Source: Lutispora saccharofermentans
GTDB lineage: Bacteria; Bacillota; Clostridia; Lutisporales; Lutisporaceae
DNA: 64,000 bases
Direction of reading: 5' to 3'
NCBI RefSeq assembly: GCF_024363565.1
Contig: NZ_JAJEKE010000003.1
Span: forward strand, 186,001-250,000
Below the pieces are notes generated by a model that made no database searches, had not been told where the DNA came from, and saw nothing but the letters and a program-made list of their open reading frames with translations. The translations under genes were made by a program, and so were the position numbers. Shown piece by piece: positions 7,655-16,582 of this stretch; position 1 is the first letter of the stretch; the number at the start of each line of letters is the position of its first letter.

Positions 7655-8461
7655 ATGCGAGAATTGATAATAATTAGAGGAGCAGGAGATTTGGCCTCCG
7701 GTGTAGGTCATAGATTGAAAAAAGGCGGTTTTAGAGTAATAATGCTTGAAATAGAAAAACCTACTGTGATACGAAGGACCGTATCCTTTGCTACTGCTGT
7801 ATTTGCAGGTGAAGCAGAGATCGAAGGCATAAAGGCGGTAAAGGCTGATACCTATCAAGAAGCGGCTGCTTTATCTCGAACAAATATTATACCTGTTTTG
7901 ATAGACCCTACAGGCGAAAGCATTAAGGCGCTGAAACCTGATGGAGTGGTAGATTGCATCCTCGCCAAAAAGAATTTGGGCACAAATATACATATGGCTC
8001 CTGCCGTTGTAGCAGCAGGACCAGGCTTTACTGCGGGCATAGATGCCCATGCGGTGGTGGAGACCAATAGGGGCCACTATCTGGGAAGGGTTATATGGGA
8101 CGGATCTGCAGAGCCTAATACCGGAACACCGGGAGACATCGGAGGCTACTCAAAGGAAAGACTTATAAAAGCTCCTGCTCAAGGCAGAGTGAGGATAATA
8201 AGAGATATAGGCAGCATGGTTAAAGCAGGAGATCCCCTCTGTGAAATAGAAGGCAAATACGCTTTGGCAGCCATAGACGGACTAGTAAGAGGCATGATAA
8301 TTGACGGCAGCCAGGTTTATGAAGGAATGAAGATAGGAGATGTAGACCCTAGGGGGAGCAAGATCGACTATCGTACTATATCAGATAAGGCAAGAGCCAT
8401 AGGAGGAGGGGTTTTGGAAGCCTTATTGAGCATTTTTGATAGGAGGGATATGGATGCTTAA
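7655..8461 (+). CDS. yqeB: Selenium-dependent molybdenum hydroxylase system protein, YqeB/EF2563 family
   Basis: About 268 residues. It begins with a nucleotide-binding-like motif IRGAGDLASGVGHRLKKGGF, characteristic of the YqeB/EF2563 family that accompanies selenium-dependent molybdenum hydroxylases. The C-terminal part (APAQGRVRIIRDIGSMVKAGD) resembles a biotinyl/lipoyl-like hammerhead. An in-frame extension to 7514 runs through repeat DNA; AAAGGAGGA before ATG 7655 decides the start. Its last 8 bases overlap the start of the PucR-type regulator. It supports the idea that the enzyme at 196-3929 has a selenium-modified Mo site. The precise reaction is not established. Confidence 0.85.
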   Translation: MRELIIIRGAGDLASGVGHRLKKGGFRVIMLEIEKPTVIRRTVSFATAVFAGEAEIEGIKAVKADTYQEAAALSRTNIIPVLIDPTGESIKALKPDGVVDCILAKKNLGTNIHMAPAVVAAGPGFTAGIDAHAVVETNRGHYLGRVIWDGSAEPNTGTPGDIGGYSKERLIKAPAQGRVRIIRDIGSMVKAGDPLCEIEGKYALAAIDGLVRGMIIDGSQVYEGMKIGDVDPRGSKIDYRTISDKARAIGGGVLEALLSIFDRRDMDA

Positions 8462-10169
8462 TGAAAGAGGAATGACCATAGAAGAACTGATGAAACATGA
8501 GATAATGAAGGATGCAGTAGTAGCTGCAGGGGAAGGCGGCATATCAAAAGTCATAACCGGAGCCAATATAATGGAAGTGCCGGACATTCTGGAATGGGTC
8601 AAGCCCGGCGAACTACTGATAACCACCGCTTATTCCATAAAAGACGATAAAAAGGCCCAAAAAGATCTCATTCCCCGCCTCAACAGCAAAGGTTTAACGG
8701 GCCTGGCTATAAAAACCAAGAGATATCTGGAAAAAATTCCTGAAATAATGGCGGAAGAAGCCAATAGGCTCGGCTTCCCCATCATCGAACTTCCCTATGA
8801 CCTCTCTTTTTCAGATCTTATGAATTCTATACTTCTTGAAATTTATAACAAACAAGCCGATGTTTTGATGAGAATGGATGAAATACATCAGAAGATAACC
8901 GATGTAGTATTATCGGGCGGAGGTCTTAGGGAGATAGGGACAACCCTGCACTGCATAACCAAAAATCCCATTGTCATAAAAGATAATATATTTTCAAAAT
9001 CTGTTCCTGTAGCGCCCGAAGAAGAAAAGCTCATTCTTGAAAAAGAAATCAAAGGCGTGATGAAGGCGGAAAATGCCTATACGGATTTATGCCTTGATAT
9101 CTCAGCGGAAGAGCCCTGCAAGAAGCTGAAGGACAGAGTTGACGGCAGAGAAATCTGCAGATGCATATTTCCCATAATAGCAGGAAAGAGGCTTTACGGG
9201 GAAATCCACATATGGGAGCTGGATAAAAAGATTACTGCGGTTGATGTGAGAGCCATTCAATATGCATGTACGGTGGTAGCGTTGGAGCTTATGAAGCAGA
9301 TGACCATATTTGAAGTAGAAAGCAGGCATAAAAATGAATTTTTAGAAGGGCTTTTATCTTCTGATGAAAATATAAGATCTTCATCTGTAAATAAAGCGGA
9401 TATATTCGGCCTGGATTCGGACTATCAATATGCAGTATTTTTGATATACATTGATGATCTGGAAAGTTATTTTTATGACAGCCCCGGAGAAAACGGAACG
9501 AAATTCAAGAATAAACTCATAAAAACCATTGAAGCGGCCGTGAAGCTGAGCGATATCAAGATACTCTCCGGCTGTAAAGGCAATACTCTGACCATAGTTC
9601 TGGCTTTCAGGGATATTGACGAATCAAAGTGCATAAAAGATGTGAGCATAGACATGGCCAGGAGAATAATTGGTGCATTGAAGCAGAACTATAATTATAT
9701 ATCTCCTTATACAGGAATAGGCCGGTGCTATGGGAAGCTCAATGATTTGTGGAAAAGCCTGGAGGAATCAAGAAAAGCCCTGTCCTTTGCCAGAATATTT
9801 AACAATGATAATATTATACATTACGATAATCTGGGAATTTTCAGGCTTCTTTGCATGGAGCATCAGGAATCTGAAATACGCAGATTTTATAAAGAAAACG
9901 TGGAACCTCTCTGCGAATATGATGAGCAAAAAGACGGAGAACTTATAAGGACTCTGAAAATGTATTTTGAATGCAGCGGCAATCTTAAAAAGGTATCGGA
10001 AAAGATGTATATACATTATAATACAATACTCTATAGAATTCAGAAAATACAGCAGATAACAAAATTGGATCTGGCCAATTCCAATGATAGATTGAATTTA
10101 GAGGTAAGCCTGAAAATAATGAGCATCATTAATGATGCAGCATTTTCTTCACAAGAAAACGATGTATAA
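8454..10169 (+). CDS. PucR-family transcriptional regulator
   Basis: About 571 residues. An N-terminal PucR-like domain starts with MTIEELMKHEIMKDAVVAAG and includes GELLITTAYSIKDD. A middle GGDEF-like/CdaR region follows, and a C-terminal PucR-type helix-turn-helix (LKMYFECSGNLKKVSEKMYIHYNTILYRIQKIQ) is near 505-550. Proteins of this architecture regulate purine, allantoin or sugar-acid catabolism. ATG 8454 lies 6 bases after AGGAGGG (8441-8447) and overlaps the upstream stop, implying translational coupling. As the gene sits immediately before the DUF2877-FdrA operon, it is probably its regulator. A 12-base word, TTTATACAAAGG, occurs both before that operon (10213-10224) and before the Mo-hydroxylase operon (76-87). 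Confidence 0.9.
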   Translation: MLNERGMTIEELMKHEIMKDAVVAAGEGGISKVITGANIMEVPDILEWVKPGELLITTAYSIKDDKKAQKDLIPRLNSKGLTGLAIKTKRYLEKIPEIMAEEANRLGFPIIELPYDLSFSDLMNSILLEIYNKQADVLMRMDEIHQKITDVVLSGGGLREIGTTLHCITKNPIVIKDNIFSKSVPVAPEEEKLILEKEIKGVMKAENAYTDLCLDISAEEPCKKLKDRVDGREICRCIFPIIAGKRLYGEIHIWELDKKITAVDVRAIQYACTVVALELMKQMTIFEVESRHKNEFLEGLLSSDENIRSSSVNKADIFGLDSDYQYAVFLIYIDDLESYFYDSPGENGTKFKNKLIKTIEAAVKLSDIKILSGCKGNTLTIVLAFRDIDESKCIKDVSIDMARRIIGALKQNYNYISPYTGIGRCYGKLNDLWKSLEESRKALSFARIFNNDNIIHYDNLGIFRLLCMEHQESEIRRFYKENVEPLCEYDEQKDGELIRTLKMYFECSGNLKKVSEKMYIHYNTILYRIQKIQQITKLDLANSNDRLNLEVSLKIMSIINDAAFSSQENDV

Positions 10170-10279
10170 AGTACACAAAAATAATAATATATTTAGGGAG
10201 AACTTCATAAAATTTATACAAAGGAATATAGGATAAAATAAAGAATTACTTATACATGAACAAAATCCCATAGGAATAG

Positions 10280-11161
10280 GTGATTAAAACGGATCAGATT
10301 TGTGTTATCAACGCACTAAAGATCGGAGACGGAGTAGAAGAGATATTAGAAAAATCCGATTCCAGGCTTAAAGTTCATTCTATTTTCGAGCATGCTGTAA
10401 ATTTAATAAATGACAACGATTGGATAATAACTTTGCTTCCTGAAGATTATTCGGCAGGGCCGCAAGCAGTTATTTTGGCACAAGAGGATTTTGCAAAATT
10501 CAAAAGCTTAGGATTGGGAGCAGCGGATACATTGGACTTTAATGAGTTGATCAGCATAAAGAACTCCCAAACCATTTATAGAAGAAGTGGATACAAACCG
10601 GCTCCTGAAGACATAATAAAAGCCGAAGGAAACAACATATATTTTGAAAGCTTATTAAGCCAAAAGGGAAATAAAAACGGATTGTTGGGTAAAGAGAATA
10701 TATATTCCAGATATGCAGCACCTATTCTATCGGAGTTTGCGACCCTTTTCCTGCAGAAAAGGTTTGACGAAGCAGGAGAGAAGCTCTTGGGACTGATAGG
10801 GCTTGGCCCTGGACTTACACCTTCCGGGGATGACTTTGTTCTCGGTGTTTTCGCTGCCATCTATTCCTTTAGAATGAGTGAAGATATTATCTCGGGCCTG
10901 AAGGATATAATGGTTCGAAAAGCAAAAAATAAGACCAACATAATCAGCTATAACATGCTGCGCCAGGGTGCCATGGGAGGCTTCATAGAATGGGTGGAGG
11001 ATATGGCTGACGCGGTTATATACGGAGATCCGCAGCAAATAGAAGCAGCTTTTTCTGAGATGCTGAAGATAGGCAGCAGCTCAGGATCGGACATTTCGGC
11101 AGGCATATTGTTTGGTATGACGAATATATTGGCCTTAATAAATAACAAGGAGGTAAAATAA
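10280..11161 (+). CDS. DUF2877 protein (AllH/YlbF-like), putative oxamic transcarbamoylase component
   Basis: 293 residues. The family signature GLIGLGPGLTPSGDDFVLGVFAAI lies near 168-191, followed by a SSGSDISAGILFGM segment near 267-280. DUF2877 proteins correspond to YlbF of the E. coli fdrA-ylbE-ylbF locus, reported to encode a three-component oxamic transcarbamoylase (AllFGH). The start GTG 10280 has AGGA only 4 bases away, which is short, so the start is uncertain. Its TAA shares one base with the fdrA ATG (TAATG), a tight translational coupling that supports a complex. Confidence 0.82.
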   Translation: MIKTDQICVINALKIGDGVEEILEKSDSRLKVHSIFEHAVNLINDNDWIITLLPEDYSAGPQAVILAQEDFAKFKSLGLGAADTLDFNELISIKNSQTIYRRSGYKPAPEDIIKAEGNNIYFESLLSQKGNKNGLLGKENIYSRYAAPILSEFATLFLQKRFDEAGEKLLGLIGLGPGLTPSGDDFVLGVFAAIYSFRMSEDIISGLKDIMVRKAKNKTNIISYNMLRQGAMGGFIEWVEDMADAVIYGDPQQIEAAFSEMLKIGSSSGSDISAGILFGMTNILALINNKEVK

Positions 11162-12723
11162 TGGTTTCTAAATGGCTCATAAAGGAAAATTCCTATTATG
11201 ATTCTGTAACATTGATGATCATAACCAAGGAAATCGAAGCAAGAGACGATGTAGAAAATGCTGTTGTGGTCATGGGCACAGATCTTAACAAAGACTTGCT
11301 CAACAATGTAGGACTCCTAAATGATGAAATCAATAAAACTACAGCAAATGACCTTATCATCGCAGTTAGAATGAAGGATGAAAGCAAGTTTGATGAAATA
11401 CTTGCCAAGGTAGATGAACTGCTGAACAAGAAAAAATCCGATGCAGGCGAGGATTATACTCCTCCTACATTGGATAGCGCTATCAAATACATGCCTGATT
11501 CAAACATGGTAGTCATATCTCTTCCGGGAGCATATGCTGCTGCTGAAGCTAAAAAGGCGCTGGAAAATGATAAACACGTTATGCTTTTCAGTGATAACGT
11601 TACCATAGAACAGGAAAAGGAACTTAAAGAACTGGCTGTATCCAAGGGGCTTCTGATGATGGGCCCTGACTGCGGTACTGCCATGATAAATCAGGTACCT
11701 CTTTGTTTCTGCAACAAGGTTAATAAGGGCAATATAGGAATTGTCGGAGCATCAGGTACAGGAACTCAAGAAATAATGGTTCAGGTACACAGAATGGGCG
11801 GAGGCTGTTCTCAGGTAATAGGCACCGGAGGAAGAGATCTGAAAAAAGAAATAGGCGGCCTCATGATGACGCTCGGTATACAAGCATTGGCAAATGATGA
11901 CAATACAGATGTGATAGTGCTTGTCTCCAAACCGCCGGCAATTGAAATTGCAGAAAAAGTCCTTAAGACACTGAAAGAATGCGGCAAAAAGGCAGTGGTA
12001 GATTTTATAGGCGGCGATGACGAGCTCATAAGAAAATATGGCTTCATAGCAGCGAGCAGCTTGGAAGATGCAGCCTATAAGGCAGTAGCATTGGCAAAAG
12101 GCGAAGAACCTAAGGATGCGCCAATATTTACTGAATCTGAAGATAAAATAGATAAATTAGCAGCTAAAGAAAGAGAAAAGCTTGCATCAAATCAAAAATA
12201 CCTCAGGGGCTTATACTCGGGCGGAACTCTCTGTGATGAAACATTGAAGCTTTTCACTAAGGAATTCGGCGGGATATACTCCAATATACCTTTGACTCCA
12301 GAATACAAACTGGAAGACAACAAAAAAAGCTATAAGCATACCGCATTGGATCTTGGAGACGATGAATTCACAGTAGGAAGACCTCATCCTATGATTGACT
12401 CCTATATGAGACAGCAAATGATAGTAAAAGAGGCAGAAGACAGCGAAATGGCAGTTCTCATCATGGATGTGGTCCTTGGTTACGGCTCCAACGAAGACCC
12501 TGCAGGAAGCCTTGCAGATCACATAAAGCTGGCAAAGAAAAAATTTGCCGATAGAGGGCAATACCTCTGCGTAGTGGCATATGTATGCGGTACAAAAGCT
12601 GATCCTCAAAACTATGACGAACAGGTTAAAAAGCTGGAAGACGCAGGTGCAGTGCTTATGCCCAGCAATGCTCAGGCCATAAGATTTGCAATGAAGGTAG
12701 TAAGGGGGGTTATAAAATGTTGA
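11161..12723 (+). CDS. fdrA: FdrA family protein, acyl-CoA synthetase-like carbamoyltransferase subunit
   Basis: 520 residues. FdrA proteins are related to succinyl-CoA synthetase alpha subunits; the nucleotide/CoA-binding motif GIVGASGTGTQE is near residues 192-203 and a MGPDCGTAM motif lies before it. The C-terminal half carries a second ligase-like domain (MAVLIMDVVLGYGSNEDPAG). In E. coli FdrA works with YlbE and YlbF to interconvert oxalurate and phosphate with oxamate and carbamoyl phosphate. Here the DUF2877 gene precedes it with a 1-base overlap and the next ORF overlaps its end by 7 bases. Confidence 0.9.
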   Translation: MVSKWLIKENSYYDSVTLMIITKEIEARDDVENAVVVMGTDLNKDLLNNVGLLNDEINKTTANDLIIAVRMKDESKFDEILAKVDELLNKKKSDAGEDYTPPTLDSAIKYMPDSNMVVISLPGAYAAAEAKKALENDKHVMLFSDNVTIEQEKELKELAVSKGLLMMGPDCGTAMINQVPLCFCNKVNKGNIGIVGASGTGTQEIMVQVHRMGGGCSQVIGTGGRDLKKEIGGLMMTLGIQALANDDNTDVIVLVSKPPAIEIAEKVLKTLKECGKKAVVDFIGGDDELIRKYGFIAASSLEDAAYKAVALAKGEEPKDAPIFTESEDKIDKLAAKEREKLASNQKYLRGLYSGGTLCDETLKLFTKEFGGIYSNIPLTPEYKLEDNKKSYKHTALDLGDDEFTVGRPHPMIDSYMRQQMIVKEAEDSEMAVLIMDVVLGYGSNEDPAGSLADHIKLAKKKFADRGQYLCVVAYVCGTKADPQNYDEQVKKLEDAGAVLMPSNAQAIRFAMKVVRGVIKC

Positions 12724-12893
12724 AGGTAAATGAGCTTTTCAAAGAAGAACTAAAAGTAATAAATATGGGACTCCGATCCTTCGCAAATGATGTAAAATCC
12801 CAAGACGTGCCTGTAATACATGTAGACTGGAGACCCGTTGCAGGAGGCAACAAAAAGCTTTCATCCTTGCTCTCCAGGCTAAAAAGCAAGTAG
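12717..12893 (+). CDS. Small protein equal to the N-terminal domain of YahG-type DUF1116 proteins
   Basis: 58 residues, starting at ATG 12717 inside the fdrA stop region (7-base overlap) and ending at 12893. Its centre, VINMGLRSFANDVKSQDVP followed by VDWRPVAGG, resembles the N-terminal segment that I recall of E. coli YahG (VINVGIAMFSDDLKKQ...LDWTPP), a longer DUF1116 protein. The domain that is fused there is a separate gene here, placed between fdrA and the DUF1116 gene. It probably assembles with them. The coding frame has strong overlap coupling; the function is inferred from position. Confidence 0.75.
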   Translation: MLKVNELFKEELKVINMGLRSFANDVKSQDVPVIHVDWRPVAGGNKKLSSLLSRLKSK

Positions 12894-12953
12894 GAACGGA
12901 AAGCACTAAATTTACGCAACTTGAAACATTTAAAATATAAGGGAGGAATACAA

Positions 12954-14222
12954 TTGGCAAATATCGAACAATTAATAGAGCAAGCCAATAAGAAAGCTCT
13001 TGAAATCATTCAAAACGGCCAACCTACATTGGTAGACGTATCAACAGCAGGGGAAGCAATCCCCGGAATGACTAAAAAATCCATATTCCATGCAGGCCCG
13101 CCATGCAAATGGGAAAACATGAGCGGCCCGTTAAAAGGTGCAATAATGGGCGCCTTAGTATACGAAGGCCTGGCTAAAGATGCAGAAGAAGCAGAAAAGC
13201 TTGCAGCATCAGGCGAAATCGAATTCGGTTCCTGCCATGAGCACAGCTCAGTCGGACCTATGGCAGGTGTTACTTCTTACTCAATGCCCGTTTGGGTACT
13301 TCAAAACAAAGCTTATGGCAATTACTCCTATTGCAACATGAATGAAGGCCTGGGCAAAGCTTTGAGATTCGGTGCTTTTGGACCGGAAGTAATTGAAAGA
13401 TTGAAATGGATGGAAAAAGTTCTGGGCCCTGTTGTTAAGGAAGCCATAAAGCTTCATGGGCCATATGATCTGAAGACGATGATAGCTCAGATGATTCAAA
13501 TGGGCGATGAAGGCCATAACAGAAACAAAGCCGGCACTTCTCTGTTCATCAGAGAGTTCGCACCATATATAGTTGAAACCAGCTTCTCACAAAAAGATAA
13601 AGTCGATGTATTAAAATTCATGAACGGCAATGACCACTTTGTGCTTAACCTCACGATGCCTGCTGCAAAATGCACGCTTGAAGCTGCAAAAGGAATCAAA
13701 TACAGCACAATAGTTTATACAATGTCAAGAAACGGCACAGAATTCGGTATAAGAGTATCAGGATTAGGCGACAGATGGTTCACAGCACAGGCAAACTATA
13801 TCAAGGGCTTGTATTTCCCCGGCTTCTCTGAAAAAGATGCCAACAGGGACATCGGCGACAGCTGTATAACAGAAACATGCGGCTACGGTGGATTTGCAAT
13901 GGCAGCCGCTCCTGCAATAGTATTATTTGTAGGCGGCACACCAAAGGATGCAATAAACTACTCAACAAGTATGTATGAAATAACAACAGAAGAGAACAAA
14001 ATGTATAATATACCCGCATTAAACTTCAGAGGAACACCTACAGGCATCGACATAAGAAAAGTTGTAGAAACAGGCATACTTCCTATAATCAATACAGGTA
14101 TGGCACACAAGGATCCAGGTGTTGGCCAGGTTGGTGCGGGACTTGTTAATCCTCCTATGAAGTGCTTTGAAGATGCATTGGAAGCATTTGTAGAGGAATT
14201 GGAAAAGGAAGGACTTGCATAA
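12954..14222 (+). CDS. DUF1116 protein (YlbE/AllG-like), putative oxamic transcarbamoylase component
   Basis: About 422 residues. Family signatures visible are the early HAGPPCKWENMSGPLKGA segment, EFGSCHEHSSVGPMAGV near residue 92, a TSLFIREFAPY segment and a C-terminal NTGMAHKDPGVGQVGAG. YlbE is the partner of FdrA and YlbF in oxamic transcarbamoylase. The frame opens at 12921, but GGGAGGA at 12941-12947 selects TTG 12954. The short YahG-like N-terminal domain is encoded separately just upstream. The CoA-transferase gene follows after 17 bases, so transcription continues. Confidence 0.87.
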   Translation: MANIEQLIEQANKKALEIIQNGQPTLVDVSTAGEAIPGMTKKSIFHAGPPCKWENMSGPLKGAIMGALVYEGLAKDAEEAEKLAASGEIEFGSCHEHSSVGPMAGVTSYSMPVWVLQNKAYGNYSYCNMNEGLGKALRFGAFGPEVIERLKWMEKVLGPVVKEAIKLHGPYDLKTMIAQMIQMGDEGHNRNKAGTSLFIREFAPYIVETSFSQKDKVDVLKFMNGNDHFVLNLTMPAAKCTLEAAKGIKYSTIVYTMSRNGTEFGIRVSGLGDRWFTAQANYIKGLYFPGFSEKDANRDIGDSCITETCGYGGFAMAAAPAIVLFVGGTPKDAINYSTSMYEITTEENKMYNIPALNFRGTPTGIDIRKVVETGILPIINTGMAHKDPGVGQVGAGLVNPPMKCFEDALEAFVEELEKEGLA

Positions 14223-14239
14223 CTCAGGAGGTGTAAATT

Positions 14240-15430
14240 ATGAGAAAGCCCCTTGAACACATTAAAGTGCTGGACTTTACAAGAGTCCTTGCAGGGCCCT
14301 ACTGCACCATGATCCTGGCAAATATGGGTGCAGAAATCATAAAGATTGAAAGACCCGGCAGCGGTGACGACTCAAGAGACTTTGGTCCATTTATGAATGG
14401 ACAAAGCGCTTACTTCGTAAGCATAAACAGAGGTAAAAAGAGCATAGCTCTTGACCTTAAATCCCCCAAAGCCATAGAACTGGTAAAAGAACTGGTAAAA
14501 GAAGTAGACATAGTTGCAGAAAACTTCAGGCCGGGCACCATGGAAAAACTGGGCATAGGCTATGAAGAACTTAAAAAGATAAACCCCAAGCTCATATTCG
14601 CTACCATGTCCGGCTTCGGGCAAACAGGACCATACTCTAAAAGACCTGCCTATGACATGATAGTACAAGGAATGGGCGGCATAATGAGCATAACCGGAGA
14701 AGAAGGCGGAGACCCGGTCAGAGTAGGAACCTCCATCGGAGACATAACAGCAGGCATGTTTGGAACCATAGGCATACTCGCCGCCTTAGTGGACAGGGAC
14801 ATAAGCGGAGAAGGCCGCATGGTTGACGTAGCCATGCTGGACGGGCAGCTATCCATACTGGAAAACGCCATATCCAGATACACTGCTACAGGTGAAGTAC
14901 CAAAACCACTGGGAGCCAGACACCCATCCATAGCCCCCTTTGAAGCCTATAAAACCAAGGACAGCTATGTGATAGTAGCCTGCGGGAATGACGCACTCTG
15001 GGAAAAATTCTGCAAGCTCACAAGCAGGGAAGACCTGTTAGCCATGGACGAATTCAAAACTAACCCTGACAGGGTAAAAAACGTCCGCAAACTGAAAGAA
15101 TACATGACTGAAATATTCGGACAAAAGACGACAGCGGAATGGGATGAATACCTGAATAAAAACGGAATACCCTGCAGTGCCATAAACACAGTAGACAAAC
15201 TATTTACAGACCCTCAAGTAGCGGCAAGAAAAATGCTTGTTGAAGTGGAACAACCCGGAGTAGGCAAGATAAAGATAGCAGGGAACCCCATAAAGCTATC
15301 CGGTCTGGAAGAAGAAATTCCGAAGGATGCGGCTCCCCAAATAGGAGAGCACAGCGAGCTGATACTCAAGAAATACCTCGGCTATACCGATGAACAAATA
15401 GCTGAACTCAAAAAAGAAAACATCATATAA
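14240..15430 (+). CDS. Class III (CaiB/BaiF, formyl-CoA transferase-like) CoA-transferase
   Basis: 396 residues, the usual length. N-terminal LDFTRVLAGPYCTMILANMGAEIIKIE and the later AENFRPGTMEKLG are family landmarks. The nucleophilic Asp is expected in RVGTSIGDITAG near residue 165. These enzymes move CoA between carboxylic acids; formyl-CoA:oxalate transferase is one member. It is the fourth gene after DUF2877, FdrA and DUF1116, so its acid substrate may come from the same pathway, for instance oxamate or oxalate (inference). A close paralogue lies at 62641-63828. AGGAGGTG precedes the ATG. Confidence 0.9.
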   Translation: MRKPLEHIKVLDFTRVLAGPYCTMILANMGAEIIKIERPGSGDDSRDFGPFMNGQSAYFVSINRGKKSIALDLKSPKAIELVKELVKEVDIVAENFRPGTMEKLGIGYEELKKINPKLIFATMSGFGQTGPYSKRPAYDMIVQGMGGIMSITGEEGGDPVRVGTSIGDITAGMFGTIGILAALVDRDISGEGRMVDVAMLDGQLSILENAISRYTATGEVPKPLGARHPSIAPFEAYKTKDSYVIVACGNDALWEKFCKLTSREDLLAMDEFKTNPDRVKNVRKLKEYMTEIFGQKTTAEWDEYLNKNGIPCSAINTVDKLFTDPQVAARKMLVEVEQPGVGKIKIAGNPIKLSGLEEEIPKDAAPQIGEHSELILKKYLGYTDEQIAELKKENII

Positions 15431-15441
15431 CACTAGCTGAT

Positions 15442-15486
15442 AAGTGCGAAGAATATGGCCTTATGAGCCATATTCCAAGCGTACTT
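15442..15486 (+). promoter_or_regulatory. Intercistronic hairpin between CoA-transferase and cyclase genes
   Basis: GAATATGGC (15451-15459) pairs with GCCATATTC (15467-15475), with outer AAGTGCG/CGTACTT pairing. No T-run follows, so it looks like an mRNA processing or stability element rather than a terminator. Confidence 0.5.
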
Positions 15487-15521
15487 ATAAATATAAAATA
15501 GTATAACAGGAGGTAAGCTTA

Positions 15522-16316
15522 ATGATTAAAAATTGGGAAAACGTTAAAATCTATGATCTTTCACAACCAATAAGCCATCTTACACCACCATGGCCAACTT
15601 ATGAGCCTCTGCAGATCAAATTCTTCAAGAGACTTTCCCCTAACGGAGCCAATGGTCAATTGATAACAACCTCAAACCACGTTGGAACTCACTTGGATGG
15701 CCCTATGCATTTTGATACGTCAGGAAGAGATATTGCATCCTTAGAATTAACTAAATTAGTAGCACCAGGCGTAGTTGTTGATCTTTCAGATATGGCAGAA
15801 GACTTCGGAATCTACTCACCAAAGGATATCACCGACAGAGTAGAAGTTAAAAAAGGTGACATACTTATAATCAACACAGGCTATCACAAATATGGCTGGG
15901 ATCAGCCGACTGCCGATGAAAGAAGATACATGCTGAGGCATCCGGGCCCAAGCCATGATTTTGTACAGTGGGTAAGAGATATGGAGATCAAATGGATCGG
16001 TGTTGACTGCGGATCTGCAGACCATCCGATGAACACAAAGATCAGAGACTGGGAGCCAAGAGAAGCAGAAGCATGCGACAAATATATGCAGGCAAAATAC
16101 GGCAAGACATTGAATGAAATGTATCCATGGCCTGAAGAATATCAGGCAATGCATATTCAATTATTCTGCAAACCCTATGAAGCAATCCATGCAGAAAACT
16201 TAGGCGGAGATATAGACAAGGTTCTCAACAAGAGACTTGTAATCGGCTGCTTCCCATGGAAATTCGTAGGCGGCGAATCCAGCATCTGCAGAATAGTAGC
16301 ATTCGATCAGAAATAA
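15522..16316 (+). CDS. Cyclase-family metal-dependent hydrolase (kynurenine formamidase-like)
   Basis: 264 residues. The diagnostic HxGTHxDxPxH metal-binding motif is present as HVGTHLDGPMHF near residues 54-65, and DLSQPISHLTPPWPTY is the typical N-terminus. Members include bacterial kynurenine formamidase and isatin hydrolase, which cleave amide or cyclic amide bonds using Mn or Zn. In this operon an amide intermediate such as oxamate, or a cyclic ureide, is a plausible substrate, but the family is broad. AGGAGG precedes the start. The operon ends at the strong terminator 16323-16366. Confidence 0.88.
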   Translation: MIKNWENVKIYDLSQPISHLTPPWPTYEPLQIKFFKRLSPNGANGQLITTSNHVGTHLDGPMHFDTSGRDIASLELTKLVAPGVVVDLSDMAEDFGIYSPKDITDRVEVKKGDILIINTGYHKYGWDQPTADERRYMLRHPGPSHDFVQWVRDMEIKWIGVDCGSADHPMNTKIRDWEPREAEACDKYMQAKYGKTLNEMYPWPEEYQAMHIQLFCKPYEAIHAENLGGDIDKVLNKRLVIGCFPWKFVGGESSICRIVAFDQK

Positions 16317-16322
16317 GATATA

Positions 16323-16366
16323 AAAAAATGAGCTATCGGAGAATTGTCTCCGATAGCTCATTTTTT
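16323..16366. terminator. Strong intrinsic terminator of the FdrA operon
   Basis: ATGAGCTATCGGAGA (from 16328) pairs with TCTCCGATAGCTCAT around ATTG, flanked by A7 and T6 tracts. Confidence 0.92.
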
Positions 16367-16372
16367 ATGGAA

Positions 16373-16530
16373 CTCAGGATTGAGAGCTCAGAACCCAGAA
16401 ATGCCGTGACTTTTTAATCCTGTCATCCTGAGGGCTTGCCCGAAGGATCTTAGACCCAAAAGGAATACCCAACGCGTGCTACTTTTTGTCATAAAACCTT
16501 ATCCTCCTCATATACATAGATATAGAACAT
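16373..16530. repeat. Mixed intergenic repeats
   Basis: A CTCAGGATTGAGAGCTCAGAAC block is followed by half of the GTCATCCTGA palindromic repeat (16420-16455, ending GAAGGATCTTAGACCC). No gene is seen before 16583. Confidence 0.7.
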
Positions 16531-16582
16531 AGCTATGCCCACAGATGGGAAAAGCCAAATTATTTATAGGAGGAGGAAAGCA

